Assembly (NCBI GenBank): GCA_020091685.1
Contig: CM034613.1
Span: forward strand, 13,956,169-14,020,168
DNA: 64,000 nt
Reading direction: 5' to 3'
From: Lutjanus erythropterus
Taxonomy: Eukaryota; Chordata; Actinopteri; Lutjaniformes; Lutjanidae
The notes under the pieces were generated by a model. It did not search any database. It was given only the letters and a program-made list of their open reading frames with translations, and had not been told where the DNA came from. The first letter of the stretch is position 1. Every line of letters begins with the position of its first letter. Positions 13,701 through 27,200 of this stretch are shown in pieces. A program made the translations under genes and the position numbers.

Positions 13701-15199
13701 GAAGGTTTATACAAATGTTCAGTCCTAGGCGAACAAACAGGGGTTGAGTTGGAGATGGGTCCTGGGTTAAATCGATATGAACTAATCCCTTCCATCTGCG
13801 CTTAATTCAACTAATATTTCATAGCACTCTCATTCACTTAGATGATCTCTCATGCACACACAGCCCTCTTGTTTGACTGGCCCTTGCAGAGGGATGTTAA
13901 GGGTTGATGCTGCTGGAATGCATGTAGCGATGATGATAATGTGTTAAATTATGCTGTAGAAAATGCATGCTTCTCATTTCCCTGTCATTGTGTGTATGTG
14001 TGTGTTTTGTTAGGGAGGGAGGAAGTGAGAAAGAAAAACATTACTTCAGGGCCCTCACACACCAAGCCAATTATTGATTGCTGTTTTAATCCTCTGTGCT
14101 TTCTAATTTATCTCATGTTGTTGCTCATGGTGTTTTAAGATCTCAACAGTCACTGTATCGGACCAGAGTGTTGCATTTAATGCCGAGCAGTTTCCCTTGT
14201 TTAAATTTTTAGATGCCTTTAAACACAATTCTGCCACAGAGAATTGTTGCTGAAGCTCATCATGAAGCTACTGTTACTGTCAGATGTAGCTGTCAGGCTT
14301 CAGTTTCATTTCCACTGCATGGTACAGCTCGACTCACACTTTTTATTAGGTATCATCTCTGTCACGGTTCCAAGTGCAAACCACTGATTGGGTGTGTGAC
14401 ATGTGACATCATGCACTAACCTGGCATTTTTAAATAGCTAAGCCATGTGTAATGCAGTGCACGCATATGAAGAACACTATCCCTTGTAGCTTCTGTTATC
14501 AGAGTTGCGAAGCTCAGAAAATAAGACACAATAATACCACAATAGAGTCCACATTTTATCTTGATATTAAAAAAAATGAAAAATGGTGACTTGAAATAAT
14601 CAACTTTAAGTGGGTCTGCTTTCTTTCTTAAATAGCATAAAAGTAGCCAGCCGTGACCTAAGCATGTTCAAAAAATTAGCATGTATTATCATTTGCAATA
14701 AATGTTTGAATTAATGTCTGCACAATTGCAAAACAAAAACAAAGCAGCATTAAGAATTTTTTTTATTAATAAAGTAAAAATTACAACAAATAAAGTAATG
14801 AACCATGTAATATCATGGTAGATATCATTATGAGGTTTGTTCCAGCTGGAGAAGAAATGGCATTGTTATGAAGCTCAGCTCTGCCTACATTGAGGGAGTA
14901 CTGTCTGCAGTGAAAAACCACGTAGAAGTATCAAAAGTGGGTAGAGTCGAGCTGCACCATGTAGTGGAAATACAACATGAACTTCTTACTCCTGTTAAAA
15001 TCAGTCGAAGAGCAGCATCAGATGATGCCCACAACAATATGTTATGTAACATTTTAAGCATTGCACTCTTGACTTTCTTATTTAGAATACCTCATTGAAA
15101 TGTAGTGGTGAGCTGCTATGCTGTTGAAGTTATTATCAGCATGTGTCCTTTGTTTTGTTTTTTTTTACTTTGGATTTTTTTTTGTACTCTGTGTGTGTT

Positions 15200-15263
<64 letters not shown>

Positions 15264-18200
15264 GTTTCCCTCTTGGGTTTGCATGAGTAATGGACCCTGA
15301 CAGTGTGTGTAGAGATGCATCAGGGCTTGTTTCTGCTGTTTCTTTCACCCTGTTTTCATTCTCTCTGCGCTCTCGCTTGCTCCTTTCACACTCTATCTGT
15401 CTCTCTTTTATTCACTCTCTCTTTCACTGTCCCTCTGTCCCCCTCTTTGTCCCCCTTACTTTCCATCCTTTGCCTCTGTATCCCATCATAAACGCTTCTC
15501 TCTCACTATATATATTTATGGTGTGATTGCTGTTTAAAACCCCATTGATTGCTTTGTTATGAAGGTGCCCATGCCTCTTCCATTGCCCCTAATGGTACCT
15601 GCTGCGTACTACTACTACTACCACCACCACCACCACCAACACCTCCTCCACTCCTCCTCCTACTCCTCCTACAACTCCTGTCCCGCTATGCCCAAGTGCG
15701 TCGCTGGTACCTGAATTAGGCCCAGAGTCTGCAACCCAATGGCACTGAGTAAAGAGCCTGAGCGAGGCCTCCCCTGTAGCCATCCAGTGACGTGCTGAGC
15801 CAGCAGGAACTGGAGCTCGGCATCAGACCACCACCACCCTACAGCAGTGGGAGCCATGGTAACTGCAGCAGCACACAGTTGTCATGGAAACCCAGCCTCA
15901 GGGGTTGGAAGCCTGCTTGCTTATCTGAACCGAACTGGACTGTACTGCACTGTGCAATGCGGTGATGATGAATGATAGGGTAAAGGGAAGGGGCGGGTGT
16001 CTCTAACGCTCTGTGACGCCCCCTCCACCTTCCCCGTCTTTCCCATCTGCCATTTTGTGGACAAGCAGAGTCTCAAAGTGTTGTCTTCAAGCATGCATAC
16101 CTCTGTCCTCCAAAAGCAAAGTGCAGCTCAGAGAAAAGACAAAACTCTTCAGCTCTCTAGTTTTGATTTTACCTCCACCTCCAACCCAACAGTGCCCCCT
16201 GTCTGTGGGGTGGAGTTATAACTTTGAGAACTCTTGCAATAACCCAAACAATGATAAGGGCTTGAGCATTACTACAAACACTGTTTGGGGTTTCCATTAA
16301 CTGAAATAATCTGCTTGAAAGTGATGATTATCGGACTCTTTTCATGGACTCTGTGACACAATAATATGGACTTCTACTCGCACTTTGAACACTATTATTG
16401 TTTGAGCTTGCAAAGCTAACAGCTCATCCTCTGCCTTGGCAAGCCGGCCTTTTAAAAGTGATTTAAATTATTCAGCTGTGCACTATTTGACAGTGCACTT
16501 AACATCTGTCACCATTCTCAATGTTGCCATGCTTCATAAGAGAACTGTTCCCCTGAACTCTACAACAGAGACTTTCAAAGGACAGTCATCTGACACACAT
16601 TATGCACCAAGAATTTTTGTGGGTGCACAGTGACATTGATCACCCACATAGAGCGCTGGATATTCTCAACAAATCATCACCTGCCATCATCTGTAGTCAT
16701 GCTGGTGTGACTCAGAGGAGTTTTCACCAGGAAGTCATGATATCCTGCCTCAGCTGTGTGGAACTGGCAGATGGACAACTGCAGTTATTGCTGCTGTTTA
16801 TTTATCTCTACTTCCATCTCTTTGCTACACCCACAACTGGTATCATTTCTTGTGAGTGCAGAGACAAACAAGCCAGCAAATGCACTCAAGACGATGTCCA
16901 TCGACCCTCTCATTTTGAGAACTTTTCTGGATTATAATTTTACAAAGCAGTTCTTTTGGATTACTTTTGTTGACCTTTTTCCCATTGAAGAAACTGTCAC
17001 ACTGTGCAACTGTTGCAAACAAACTCAAGAACTGTACAGCAAACCTTCTGGCCGTGGAAACCTCATGAACTCACATCCCTTGGACAACAAACACTTGACC
17101 TTTCAGATACCCTTGAAGGCTTTCAGGAGTTTATGTTGGAGAACGTGGACAATCAGAGACAATTAATTCAAGCCTCACAAAATGGATTTTTTTACTTGTG
17201 CCTCTCAGATCATGGACTCTAACTACACTACACTACACCCCCATCAGAATCCATCACTAGGCAATTTGAAATGCCTGGTTCCCCAAAAGACTGAAATGTG
17301 ACTATTGTGATCAGCAGTCAATCAAGACAAAGTGCTCCCCAGCCCCATTCAAGAAAAAAGTCCAATCCAGTGATCAGTTCCTGCCTGGTGGCTAATCTGC
17401 ACACTCAAATCGAGCCCCGCCCTCACTCCTCTGCCTTCTCTGATTGGATCCTTGTTGCCTAGATACAGTGCACACTGTCGTGCGGTTGGGCCATAGTCGA
17501 GCCAGTAAGGAATCAGGTGTCAAATGGTACCAGGAAATGACTTGTGATTATTCCTCTATTTTAAATGTATACATTTTTTAAGGATTAAGTGTTTTAAAAA
17601 AAACTTTCCTCCAGATCTTTTTTTGTAAATAAGAGGAATGAATTCTTTCCCTCTTCGTAATTTAGTGCAAATTTTTTGAACTGTCACGTGTACTGCAGTT
17701 TTGATTTGATATTTTGACATTGTTGACCTACAGTTGTGTGTGCTAAATATGCTAAATCTTTAACGTGAATTTAAACTGCAGCACAGATGCTGACAGATTT
17801 TTGAGTCTTCACCATTCAGTTCTCCACCTCTGCTCCACAGAACTGATCAGCACCAACAACATCCAGCTATGTTACTCAACTACTTGACTGTTTTATTATG
17901 ACTATATACTCTATTCAACTTATATTATATTTAGAATGTTAAATCAGCACCATGTCTGAGTTTGCACCACACAAAATAAGGCTTGTGATTCCTACTAACA
18001 TTCCTACTATTGTCCAGGACAAGATTTTAACTGCTACCAAATTACAGAGGCTGCATCACTAAAGGCAATAACATGTAGTGGGAAAACCATGTGACCTTCA
18101 TCATGGGGTGGGATCAATATGATTTTTAATATTTGTATTATTTACTGCTTGTTATTAAGCCGCAGCAGTATAAACTACTTGGGCCTAAATGTCATTTAGG

Positions 18201-21200
18201 TTATGTATATACATATATACTAAACTTGAATTAAGAAAAACGATCAAATATATGTAAAATGCAGCCTATAAAACAAAAAAACATGTTCACATGTTCTGTA
18301 AAAAAAAAAAAAGTAAAATAAAAAAAAAATAGAAAAATAATTATATAGGTGCATATCTGACAGTATATGCTGATACTGGTATATGGAAGGATGGATTTGA
18401 AAAAAACATGCAGTAATCAGCGCTGTAATTGGGAGGTAAAACAATAAATCAGACATATGCGCTCCAGACAGGTTTAAAATCACTAGCCAGTGTAGGTAAT
18501 TGTAAAATCACCCCACCTCCTCCAGAGGAAATTAATCCAGTCTAAACGGGACGTAAGTCTTGTAAAGCGACAGGATCCACTCAGGCTCACTGACACACGC
18601 TTTGATAGTCTCATTTTCCCCTCTATTCTCGGAGTCCTCTGATGGGCTTTATCTTGTAATAACATACTGCAGGAAGATACGACCCAGTTTGAGTTTCACG
18701 CAGGCCTACTCATGTCCTAATGTACATCATGTACTTGCCTTGTCCTTAGAGTCTACCAGATACACACACACACAATGATTTATCTCAGTGTCTTTGAGCA
18801 GAGGTGGAAGGCGGAAATGTGTCTGGAGTCTCTCTGTATCGACCAAGTACCCTCTCCACCATAATGTGGTACAATTGGAGCCTCCAGGCCTCTGTTACTT
18901 TAACCCCCGCCCCCACCCCTCCTCCACTTTTCCTGTTTCACCTCTTCTCTGTTGTTGCCTGTTTGGGTCTGGACTCTTGGTTCTCATCTCGCCCCGCACC
19001 CCTGGGGTTTCTGTATGTTCTTTCTGTCTCTCTCTCTTTCCAGAGCACCACTCCTAAGGCTTTCGCTGCTCGCAAGATATCCTTGACCAGTGAGTATACC
19101 TGTGTTACATCTTTCGTCGTACGTGAGGAAACGAGTGGATCAAGAGTGAAAAAGAAACACCCTACTCCTTTTAGCATATATAACCCTTGGGCAGAATACA
19201 TTTCTGAGCTGCAGATTAATGTTTTTGATTAAAAAAAGAAATCAGAAAACTGTAAATGATAAGTCTGAATTGACAGTAGTTGTGTTTGGGCAACCCTTGT
19301 GAACATGAGAGCTATATGAGTGTGATACTGAATATGTGGGAGTTAAGTTTAGAGTCACAGTGCAATTAATTTGGATGACTACAATACCCAAGTATGTCAC
19401 TCCTTGATTTTTAAGAAGGTTGGTTTATTTTATTTAAATAATTGTAAAATATCCACTTGCTAAAGGCTTGTTCTACATTTAAAATCTGGAAGAAAACAAG
19501 TTCACATATGATCCTGGCAGGTGACAAGATCTGAAGAACTTTCAGGGAGATTTCACTCCCTTGTGTCAGTGGGGTTTTTACATCATTACCCTGCAAGCCA
19601 GGTCGATTTGCGAGAATCCATTTTGCCAGGCTTCAAGTTAATGGGCTTATGATCAAACCAGTGAGTGGGACCAGTCAGCATCCTATGAGGAACTGCTGGC
19701 AGTTACAGGGATGATTTAAGGTGTGACAACAATGAGAAACGGTTGCTTATAGCATCAGTTACATACAAAAATGAATGAGGATACCCATATGTGCACATTT
19801 TTTATACCTAATTGCAGACAGACGGTTCATCTGCAAACAAACTATCTAGCACATCAAGTTATTTACAGGAGCCAAGAAAACAAAAGTCAATTCCATAAAG
19901 TCTTGCAAGGGAAAACCACAGTATACATTGCTGTTAGCTCATTAGCTCGTCTTTCTGGACTGTAATATTGATGTTGAAAAAATAATTGCACCAGTGTTAT
20001 CATTTGCTTTACTTTGTTAGTGTAGTGTTGTGTATCTGTGTGTGTGTGTAAAAGTGACAAAAAACAAAATTAAACAAAACACTTAAATTAAAGTTCTGGA
20101 GTGGTCATCACATCAGCATTTTCGGCAATTTAAATATGCTGCAGCAAGGACTCTCCCCATGCTTGTGGTCACCCTTTACTGAAGCTCACACTGTATTTAT
20201 CTGCTGTACTCTTCCTAATATTTTTCACTCCTTAAAGTACTTTGCTCTGTGGTCGGAACACCTAGCTGTTACGATAGCTACCAACAAAAACCTCTTGTAA
20301 CAACATGTTGAATATTGTTTTAAATAACCAGTTTTAAAATTAGTTTCTCAAACTGTTTAATCTCACAATTCCATTTATAACCTCTGTAAATTTAGTCACT
20401 GCCAATGTTGGCAGAACTATTTGGGTTAAAGCATTTAAGCAATTATTTCTTTCAGGCTATGAGCTTGCAGTAACATGTTGCTTCTGTTCAGCAGAAGCAG
20501 AAGAAGCAGAAATCAAATCATCCATCTGGGAACAGTGCATTTTTTCTCCTCTCAGTGATGGTTTTCTGACTCTTCTGTAGGCAGTAAGACATCTCCAGCC
20601 ACCACAGAGGGCGGAGCAGGAGATTCCGAGACAGGAACTGCAGCAGGGAGGAAGCGGCGGTGGGGCTCCAGCACATCAGTCACTGCTAAGAAACCATCCA
20701 TCAGCATTACCACCGACTCACTGAAGGTACTGACATGGCACAGGGACCTGGACCAGGTGTTCATGCAGGCATGGGAAAAAAAATAAATGCAATGATTCAC
20801 TTTTTTTTTATTGGGACTGATAATTTGTGCTGTAGGCCAATATATATTGATATAGTGCCAGGCATAAGAAAAGAAAATAAAATATTTTTTTTGTACATAT
20901 AATAAAGTCTGAATGTTATTGTTCAATGTTATTCTCAATATTTCCACTTAATTCTGAAAATTCAAAAAGAGAAAAGTGTTTCTCTTTTCTTTTTTCTGTT
21001 GCCTTGCTTTTACACTTCAGTTCTACTTAATGCTAGACATTTTGATTCTTGATGTTTTCACTTTATTCTTGAAATGCAAAGTTTAAAAGAACCTTCTTCC
21101 TTTCATATTTTTCCCATATGTGGGGTCATCATACTCTTCCGTACTTTACAGCTTATCCAAATCTCTAGATTTCCTTCCTGCTTTGTGTTACTGTTTTGAA

Positions 21201-24200
21201 ACTCAGTTGTGAAATGTGATGAGTTTCAAAACATCACAAACAGCGGGATCAATTTGGGGATTTTATTGAAATCATCAAATATTGATTACTTACATGAGTT
21301 AAAAGTCCATCTTCTCTTGCTGTGTATCAGCTGACAGACGTAGTTAAAATATTTAAATATTTTTCTCCTTTTCTTCTCCCTATCTGTTATTTTCCTCCAT
21401 CATCTGGTTTTTATGTCCCTGTCATGCAGTCTTTGATCCCAGACATCAAAGTGAACCAAGAGGCAGTGGTGGAGCTACACCCAGAGGAGCTGCAGCTGTC
21501 CGGAGACGAGGAGAACCTGGACGCCAGCAGGGGAGACCAGGACAAAGGCCTCAAGATCCGACGCACTGTCACACAGGTCTGAAGAGTCTTAGTGTACCAC
21601 ATGTAATTATGGCTGATCAAAGAACAGTGCTTTTGAAGATGGGCTAGTGTTGAGAAATTGGGCTTTTTCTAGGGCTGAATAATTAATTGAAATATTATTG
21701 AAATCACAATATGGAAATAAGTGCAATATCCTTATTTCAGAGGCTGCAATGTTTTGATACAGGAAAAATAAGCGCCAAAACAGCATTATAATGAAGTACT
21801 GTAGTGCTGCAGAGATGCCCTGGCCTACAAATCTTGTGCATACATGATTGTTTGGTACAGAACCCAACAAATGTCATATCATCATGGTTATTTTCAGTCA
21901 AAATGCAAATTGTGGTGACAAAATGGTCAGTCCCACTATCTGTGAATCAGATCACAAGTAGAGCTGCAACAGTTAGGCCATTAGTCATTTGTAGTTTCAG
22001 TCATGTTGCAAGCAAAATGATTTTTGCTGGTTCCAGCTTCATAAATGTCAGGAATTTGTCATTTATGACAGTAAATGAAGAGTCTGGGTTTTTAGACTGT
22101 TGGTTGGACAAAAGAAGCAATCTGAAGGCATCACTTTGGGCTCTGGGAAATTATGATGAGCATTTTTCACAATTATTTTTGTAGACTAAAGAATTAATCA
22201 TGAAACACACAGCAGCCCAATAATGAAAATACCCATTAGTTGCAGCCCCATTTGCAAAATCTTTTTATTTATACTATATTTAGCCAGGAAGGTCCCATTG
22301 AAATAATAGATTTATTCTCCCAGGGAGTCCTGGTAAACTTGGCAGCACATGCAGTTTGACATACAAGACAGTTTCATGGGTTACAAAACATACAGTACAT
22401 AAAAACACAAGGGAATTAGTTAAACATACAGGCCATACCAGCGATGTCTACATCACCACAGGTCAAGGATTATGTAAAGCAACAACATTTTTCCTTCAGG
22501 GCAATTTGTAGAAGACCTTTAAAGGTCTTCAAAGACCAGAATAAAAGACAGGAATGATATTTTGCAACTCATTTTATGCCCAGGATTAGAATCCAGCTTG
22601 TCGATCTGATGCTATAGTTGCTGGTATGATAGAAGAAAAGATTGGATATATACGCAGGTTATATACCTACCAATGTCTTGACAATAAACAGCAGCATGTA
22701 TTTTTCTCCTCTGCTATAAAAAGGACCATCCTAAAATAAAGAAGTTTCTCTTGTCAGAAGAATTGCAATATGATTTGTTTATTACATTTTCTACCTAGCT
22801 TTTTCTTAATACTTTTATCAGTGGCGTCGATCTGTCACATTATCATTTTCCATCTGTAATTCCTCCCCAGGTCGTCCCGGGTGACAGCCAGGAAAATGGA
22901 CAGACAAACGAAGATGAGGAGGTGGAGAAAACGGAGAAGGAAAAACAGCGCCGGACTTCCAGAGACAAGAGGAAGAACAGCGTGTCTGAGGAGACCTCTG
23001 AAACACAAGCGTCTGTCAAGATCGAAGCGGAGCCAAAGAAAGGTAAACAGGCTCACTGAAAAGACTGTGGGTTTTAAAATGCTATAGATTGTTGGTTACA
23101 TATCACTTTGTTGCCTTCTGTCTTCCATCACCTGTCTTGCAGTACTTCATCTATTTAATTCAATTCAGAAGGCTTTATTTGCATGGGAAACAGATGCTAA
23201 CATTGCCAAAGAGTTTGTAACATTAAAAAACAACAACAACAAAAATGTACATTGTTAAAGCAAGTGTGGCATAAAAACAACAAAAAATCTACATGAACAG
23301 AAGAATTGGTATTGTGCTGTTTGAAATGTTACAGTATATATAAAAAATAAAATAGAAAAATTAAGATTTTATTGACACTATGTTTCTCCCTGTCTTTGAT
23401 ATCACTTTTTTCACCCATCCCACTCACTCATCTCACCTCTTTGTCATCTTACCCTCAGTTACCCCCAGCGACAGTCTGGTGCGTCGCTCCATAAGTCAAC
23501 AGAAGTCTGGCGTATCCGTCACCATCGATGACCCCGTCCGCACAACCAGGCAGCCCTCACCCCCCCACGGCAAAGTCTCAAATATAATCCACGTGACCAA
23601 CCTGGTGGGTGTCTAACTCAGTGCACTACATTACAAAGAATATAGAGAGTACAGTGAAAAATGTGCTGTAAAGTCAACATTTATTCACCGAAAAGATCTT
23701 GTTACATTCTTGTTTTTTGGTCAAGTTGGAGCCTCAAAATTTCCTCCACTTACAAAATGAACAGAAAAATTCTTTATCTCCAAATGTACTCTGTAAGTTG
23801 TACGTGAATGAGGCATATTGTGGTGATGCCAGTGGCAACCACATCATCATCATTCCCATAATTAGAGTGAAGAACACTTACCCAGGTATTATGGCTATAG
23901 TCAAGCATCACCTTACGTTAGGGGCACACAGCATGACTAAACACACTGTGACAAGACTAGACATTACACATTTAATGACTAGCATTTGCAGATTTTTCTT
24001 TACTTGCGTCATAGAAGACTTAAAGTTGAACATGGATCAAAGAGAACCAGATTGCTGATGCCACCCAGCCTCAGTAATCTCAGAAAAATTGAAGCTCTCA
24101 CACTAAAGTAACACAGAATCAAACAAGACTAAACCTTTATACTCTAGCTCTGCTACGTGACTGTAATGCTGATCTCAATTCTGTTTATCAGAAAACAAAA

Positions 24201-27200
24201 CTAATGGTTTTAAAATGTAGAAACAACTTTGCTACTCTTTGAAAATTTGTGAACTTTGGCCTGAGGGAGGCGCCAGAGGAAAGACGGTGTTGTTACCTAA
24301 ACTGAAAGGGCTCATCCTTTGATCTGTGACCATCTTGGGACATGTCCCCTGTTTGATATACTGCAGCATTCATCTCAAAATCTTAACCTGGCAGAAATTC
24401 AGTCATTTAGCTTTGTTAAGTATCATGTCATGAAGTGCTGGTGATGTGAGACAAAAAGAGGGAGTCCACAAAGTCATCTGGATTCATCCTCTAGAGTAGG
24501 TTCTCAAGGTTTTATACCTTAAGGTCCACTTATTGTTTTACAATAACATAACATAATGTGACAAATAAATGTTCATTCAACACTCAAGGGTCCAAGGGAA
24601 TGTTAGCTAGCTAACATTTGCAAAACATGTCTGGCTCTACCTGATGATTTATAGTGATCAGCGTTGTGTAGTCAAACATAAGTGTCATTAAGGTTATGCA
24701 TTTTTATTTGACGTTTTTTATTTATGTGATTTTTTTTTTTAGCACACTTGTGTATATATAAATTACTGGCTCTGTAAAATACCACAAAAAAAGCCCTGTG
24801 AAGCCCAACTCAGAATGACTGACAGTATGAATATTTCATAGTAATCATTCACTGATTATTGAGATATATCTGTTTCTCTAAATTGAGATAATCTTCCCTG
24901 GACTTATTCCTTTTGCTTTTGATTGTCCAATACACCTTAAACAGCAACTTACTGGTTGACTTTTAATAATAAAAAGGCAAAATGGTTTTCTGATGGGCAC
25001 TTATCTAGCTTGTCTGCCCTGGACAGCTTGTCTTTTTAGCTTCTTCTCCTCAAAGGGCTTTTCAGTGTGTTTAGTAGTAGTTCTCAGAGATGAAACTTTA
25101 TGAAAATTTAATATGATTACAGTGACCAAAATGATCACGGTTATCATGTCAAAATGTGCTGGATATGTTCTAAAAGCACTGGTACACACACTGAAATAAT
25201 TCCCCCTACTATATTAAAAGCCTGTCAACAAAATGAAATGGCATGATGTCCTTTGCCATGTCAGTGTTTTCTTTGTTGCAAAATCAGCCCACGTTGCTGC
25301 TGCACGTGTCTCTGAAATACTAAGGGTAAATACTGTCAGTTAACCACCATCTCCCAAAGTGTGGTAATCAAAACATGGTTATCACAGTAGTTAAGATTTG
25401 AAATGAAATACTATTTGTCAGGATTTATTACGGTTTATTGTGAAACCGATAATTGTTTCATCCCTTCTCTCGATGGCACGACATACTCAAGCTAAAAGTA
25501 CCCAACTAGTTCTTTGAATCACACTGATTGGCAACATAACGGTCTCCACATTCTGCCTTTTGTTCAAATGAAAGCTGGCAACACTTGATATTCATCGTCA
25601 GATTTGAGCCTTAGAACTCGTGTGTTTTACACGTCAAGATCACCTCTGCTCGGCTCGTCTTTTTTCTTACATTCTTTCTCATGTTTCCCCTTCTCCTTTT
25701 TACATGAACTGATCTTCTGTGGCTGAAAATGACTGTTGACCTCGACTGAGCCTTGCCCCTTATGTATCCAACAGGTACGACCGTTCACCCTGGGCCAACT
25801 CAAAGAGCTACTGAACAGGACGGGCAGCATGGTTGAAGAGGGCTTCTGGATCGATAAGATCAAGTCTCATTGCTTTGTTACAGTGAGTACCCAAAAATCA
25901 ACATTATTCTCATCATATTGTGTTGAGAGTGTGAAGCCTTGTGTCCACTGAGCATGTTGCTTAACTGGAATTGTTAACAAGCTACTTGTGGGATTTGTCA
26001 GCTATTAATACAACTCCCAACTGTAACCATGTGCAGCACGTTTTACCAAATGCTGAGCTATTTTTAACAGTTGTTTGGTGTGGTGTTATTGAACTCAACT
26101 TCCACCACACAGCACCTGAGGGTAGGAGGACTATTCCACTGCTGAAAGTTGATATAAATACCCCTCAGTAAATAAATAAGGCATATTTGATCTTGGGAAT
26201 GAACAGAAGAATTTGTGTGAAACTATCACCTCTGTGTTCTCATCCATCTGTTCCTGCAGCAGTCTAATTTTTGTGTTAGCTGAGACGTGATTACACTTTA
26301 AAAGGACTGTTTTCAGCCCAATAACTTTCTTCTTCTGTCGTCTTAGTACGCCACAACAGAGGAGGCGGTTGCTACCAGAGCTGCCCTCCACAGGGTCAAA
26401 TGGCCTCTGAGCAATCCCAAGGTCCTCAGCGTCGACTTCTGTGAGCAGGATGAGGTAATGACACATGGAATGGAACATGAATTGCATTACATTACCTTAA
26501 CATGAATTTCTTGTAATGTGATGAAAAAATACTGAAGCTTAAAGTTGACCAGTTCAACGCATGATGGAAAAATGTGTATGCTGTCTTGTTTTGTATTTCC
26601 AGTCTTTTTTCTTTTTCACCTTTCCTTAACCTTTTGAGTTTTAAGGTAAAAAATACCTCACATATACAAGCAGACACTGTGTGGAAGACAACTAGTGCCA
26701 CCCACAGTAAGAGCCATGAGGAATGAAATATTAATAGGTTTATTTTTGGAGCCATTTCAGATGAGCAGCCACATACTTAGTCCTAAGTGGTGTCATGGAT
26801 TTTTTTAAGCTGGAGGCACTGTCACCTCATCCACCATGTTTGTTTACTGTTAAAACAGGGAAAGTAGTCCCAGGCATTTCAGAACGGTACTTTATTTTTG
26901 CATCATACTTAAAATTATGTGAATTTGTTCTGTCTTTTTTTTTTAACACAAAACTGAGGTTTAACTGTATATGATGCCTTTGTTGTTTTTTGTTGTTGTT
27001 GTTCAATCATTTGAATTATTCTGCAAATACACCTTTCTGGCCAGTAATAGAGAGGGAGATTGAGAACATCAGCTTTCCTCATTTCACGTTTCGTAAATCC
27101 TTGCTCACTGAAGTCTTCACTACATATATCATACGAGTCTGGACAAACAAATATGTAAACTGCATCTTGACTTGTTGGTGGAGGCATACTGCTACGAGGC

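Noticed and set aside
15105..15348. Cys-Val and Thr-His repeat proteins at the (GT)n tract
   Set aside because: Direct translation of a microsatellite.
18483..18665. 60-codon minus-strand frame in acin1 intron 7
   Set aside because: Starts at a splice-less ATG, has basic composition, and matches no family I know.
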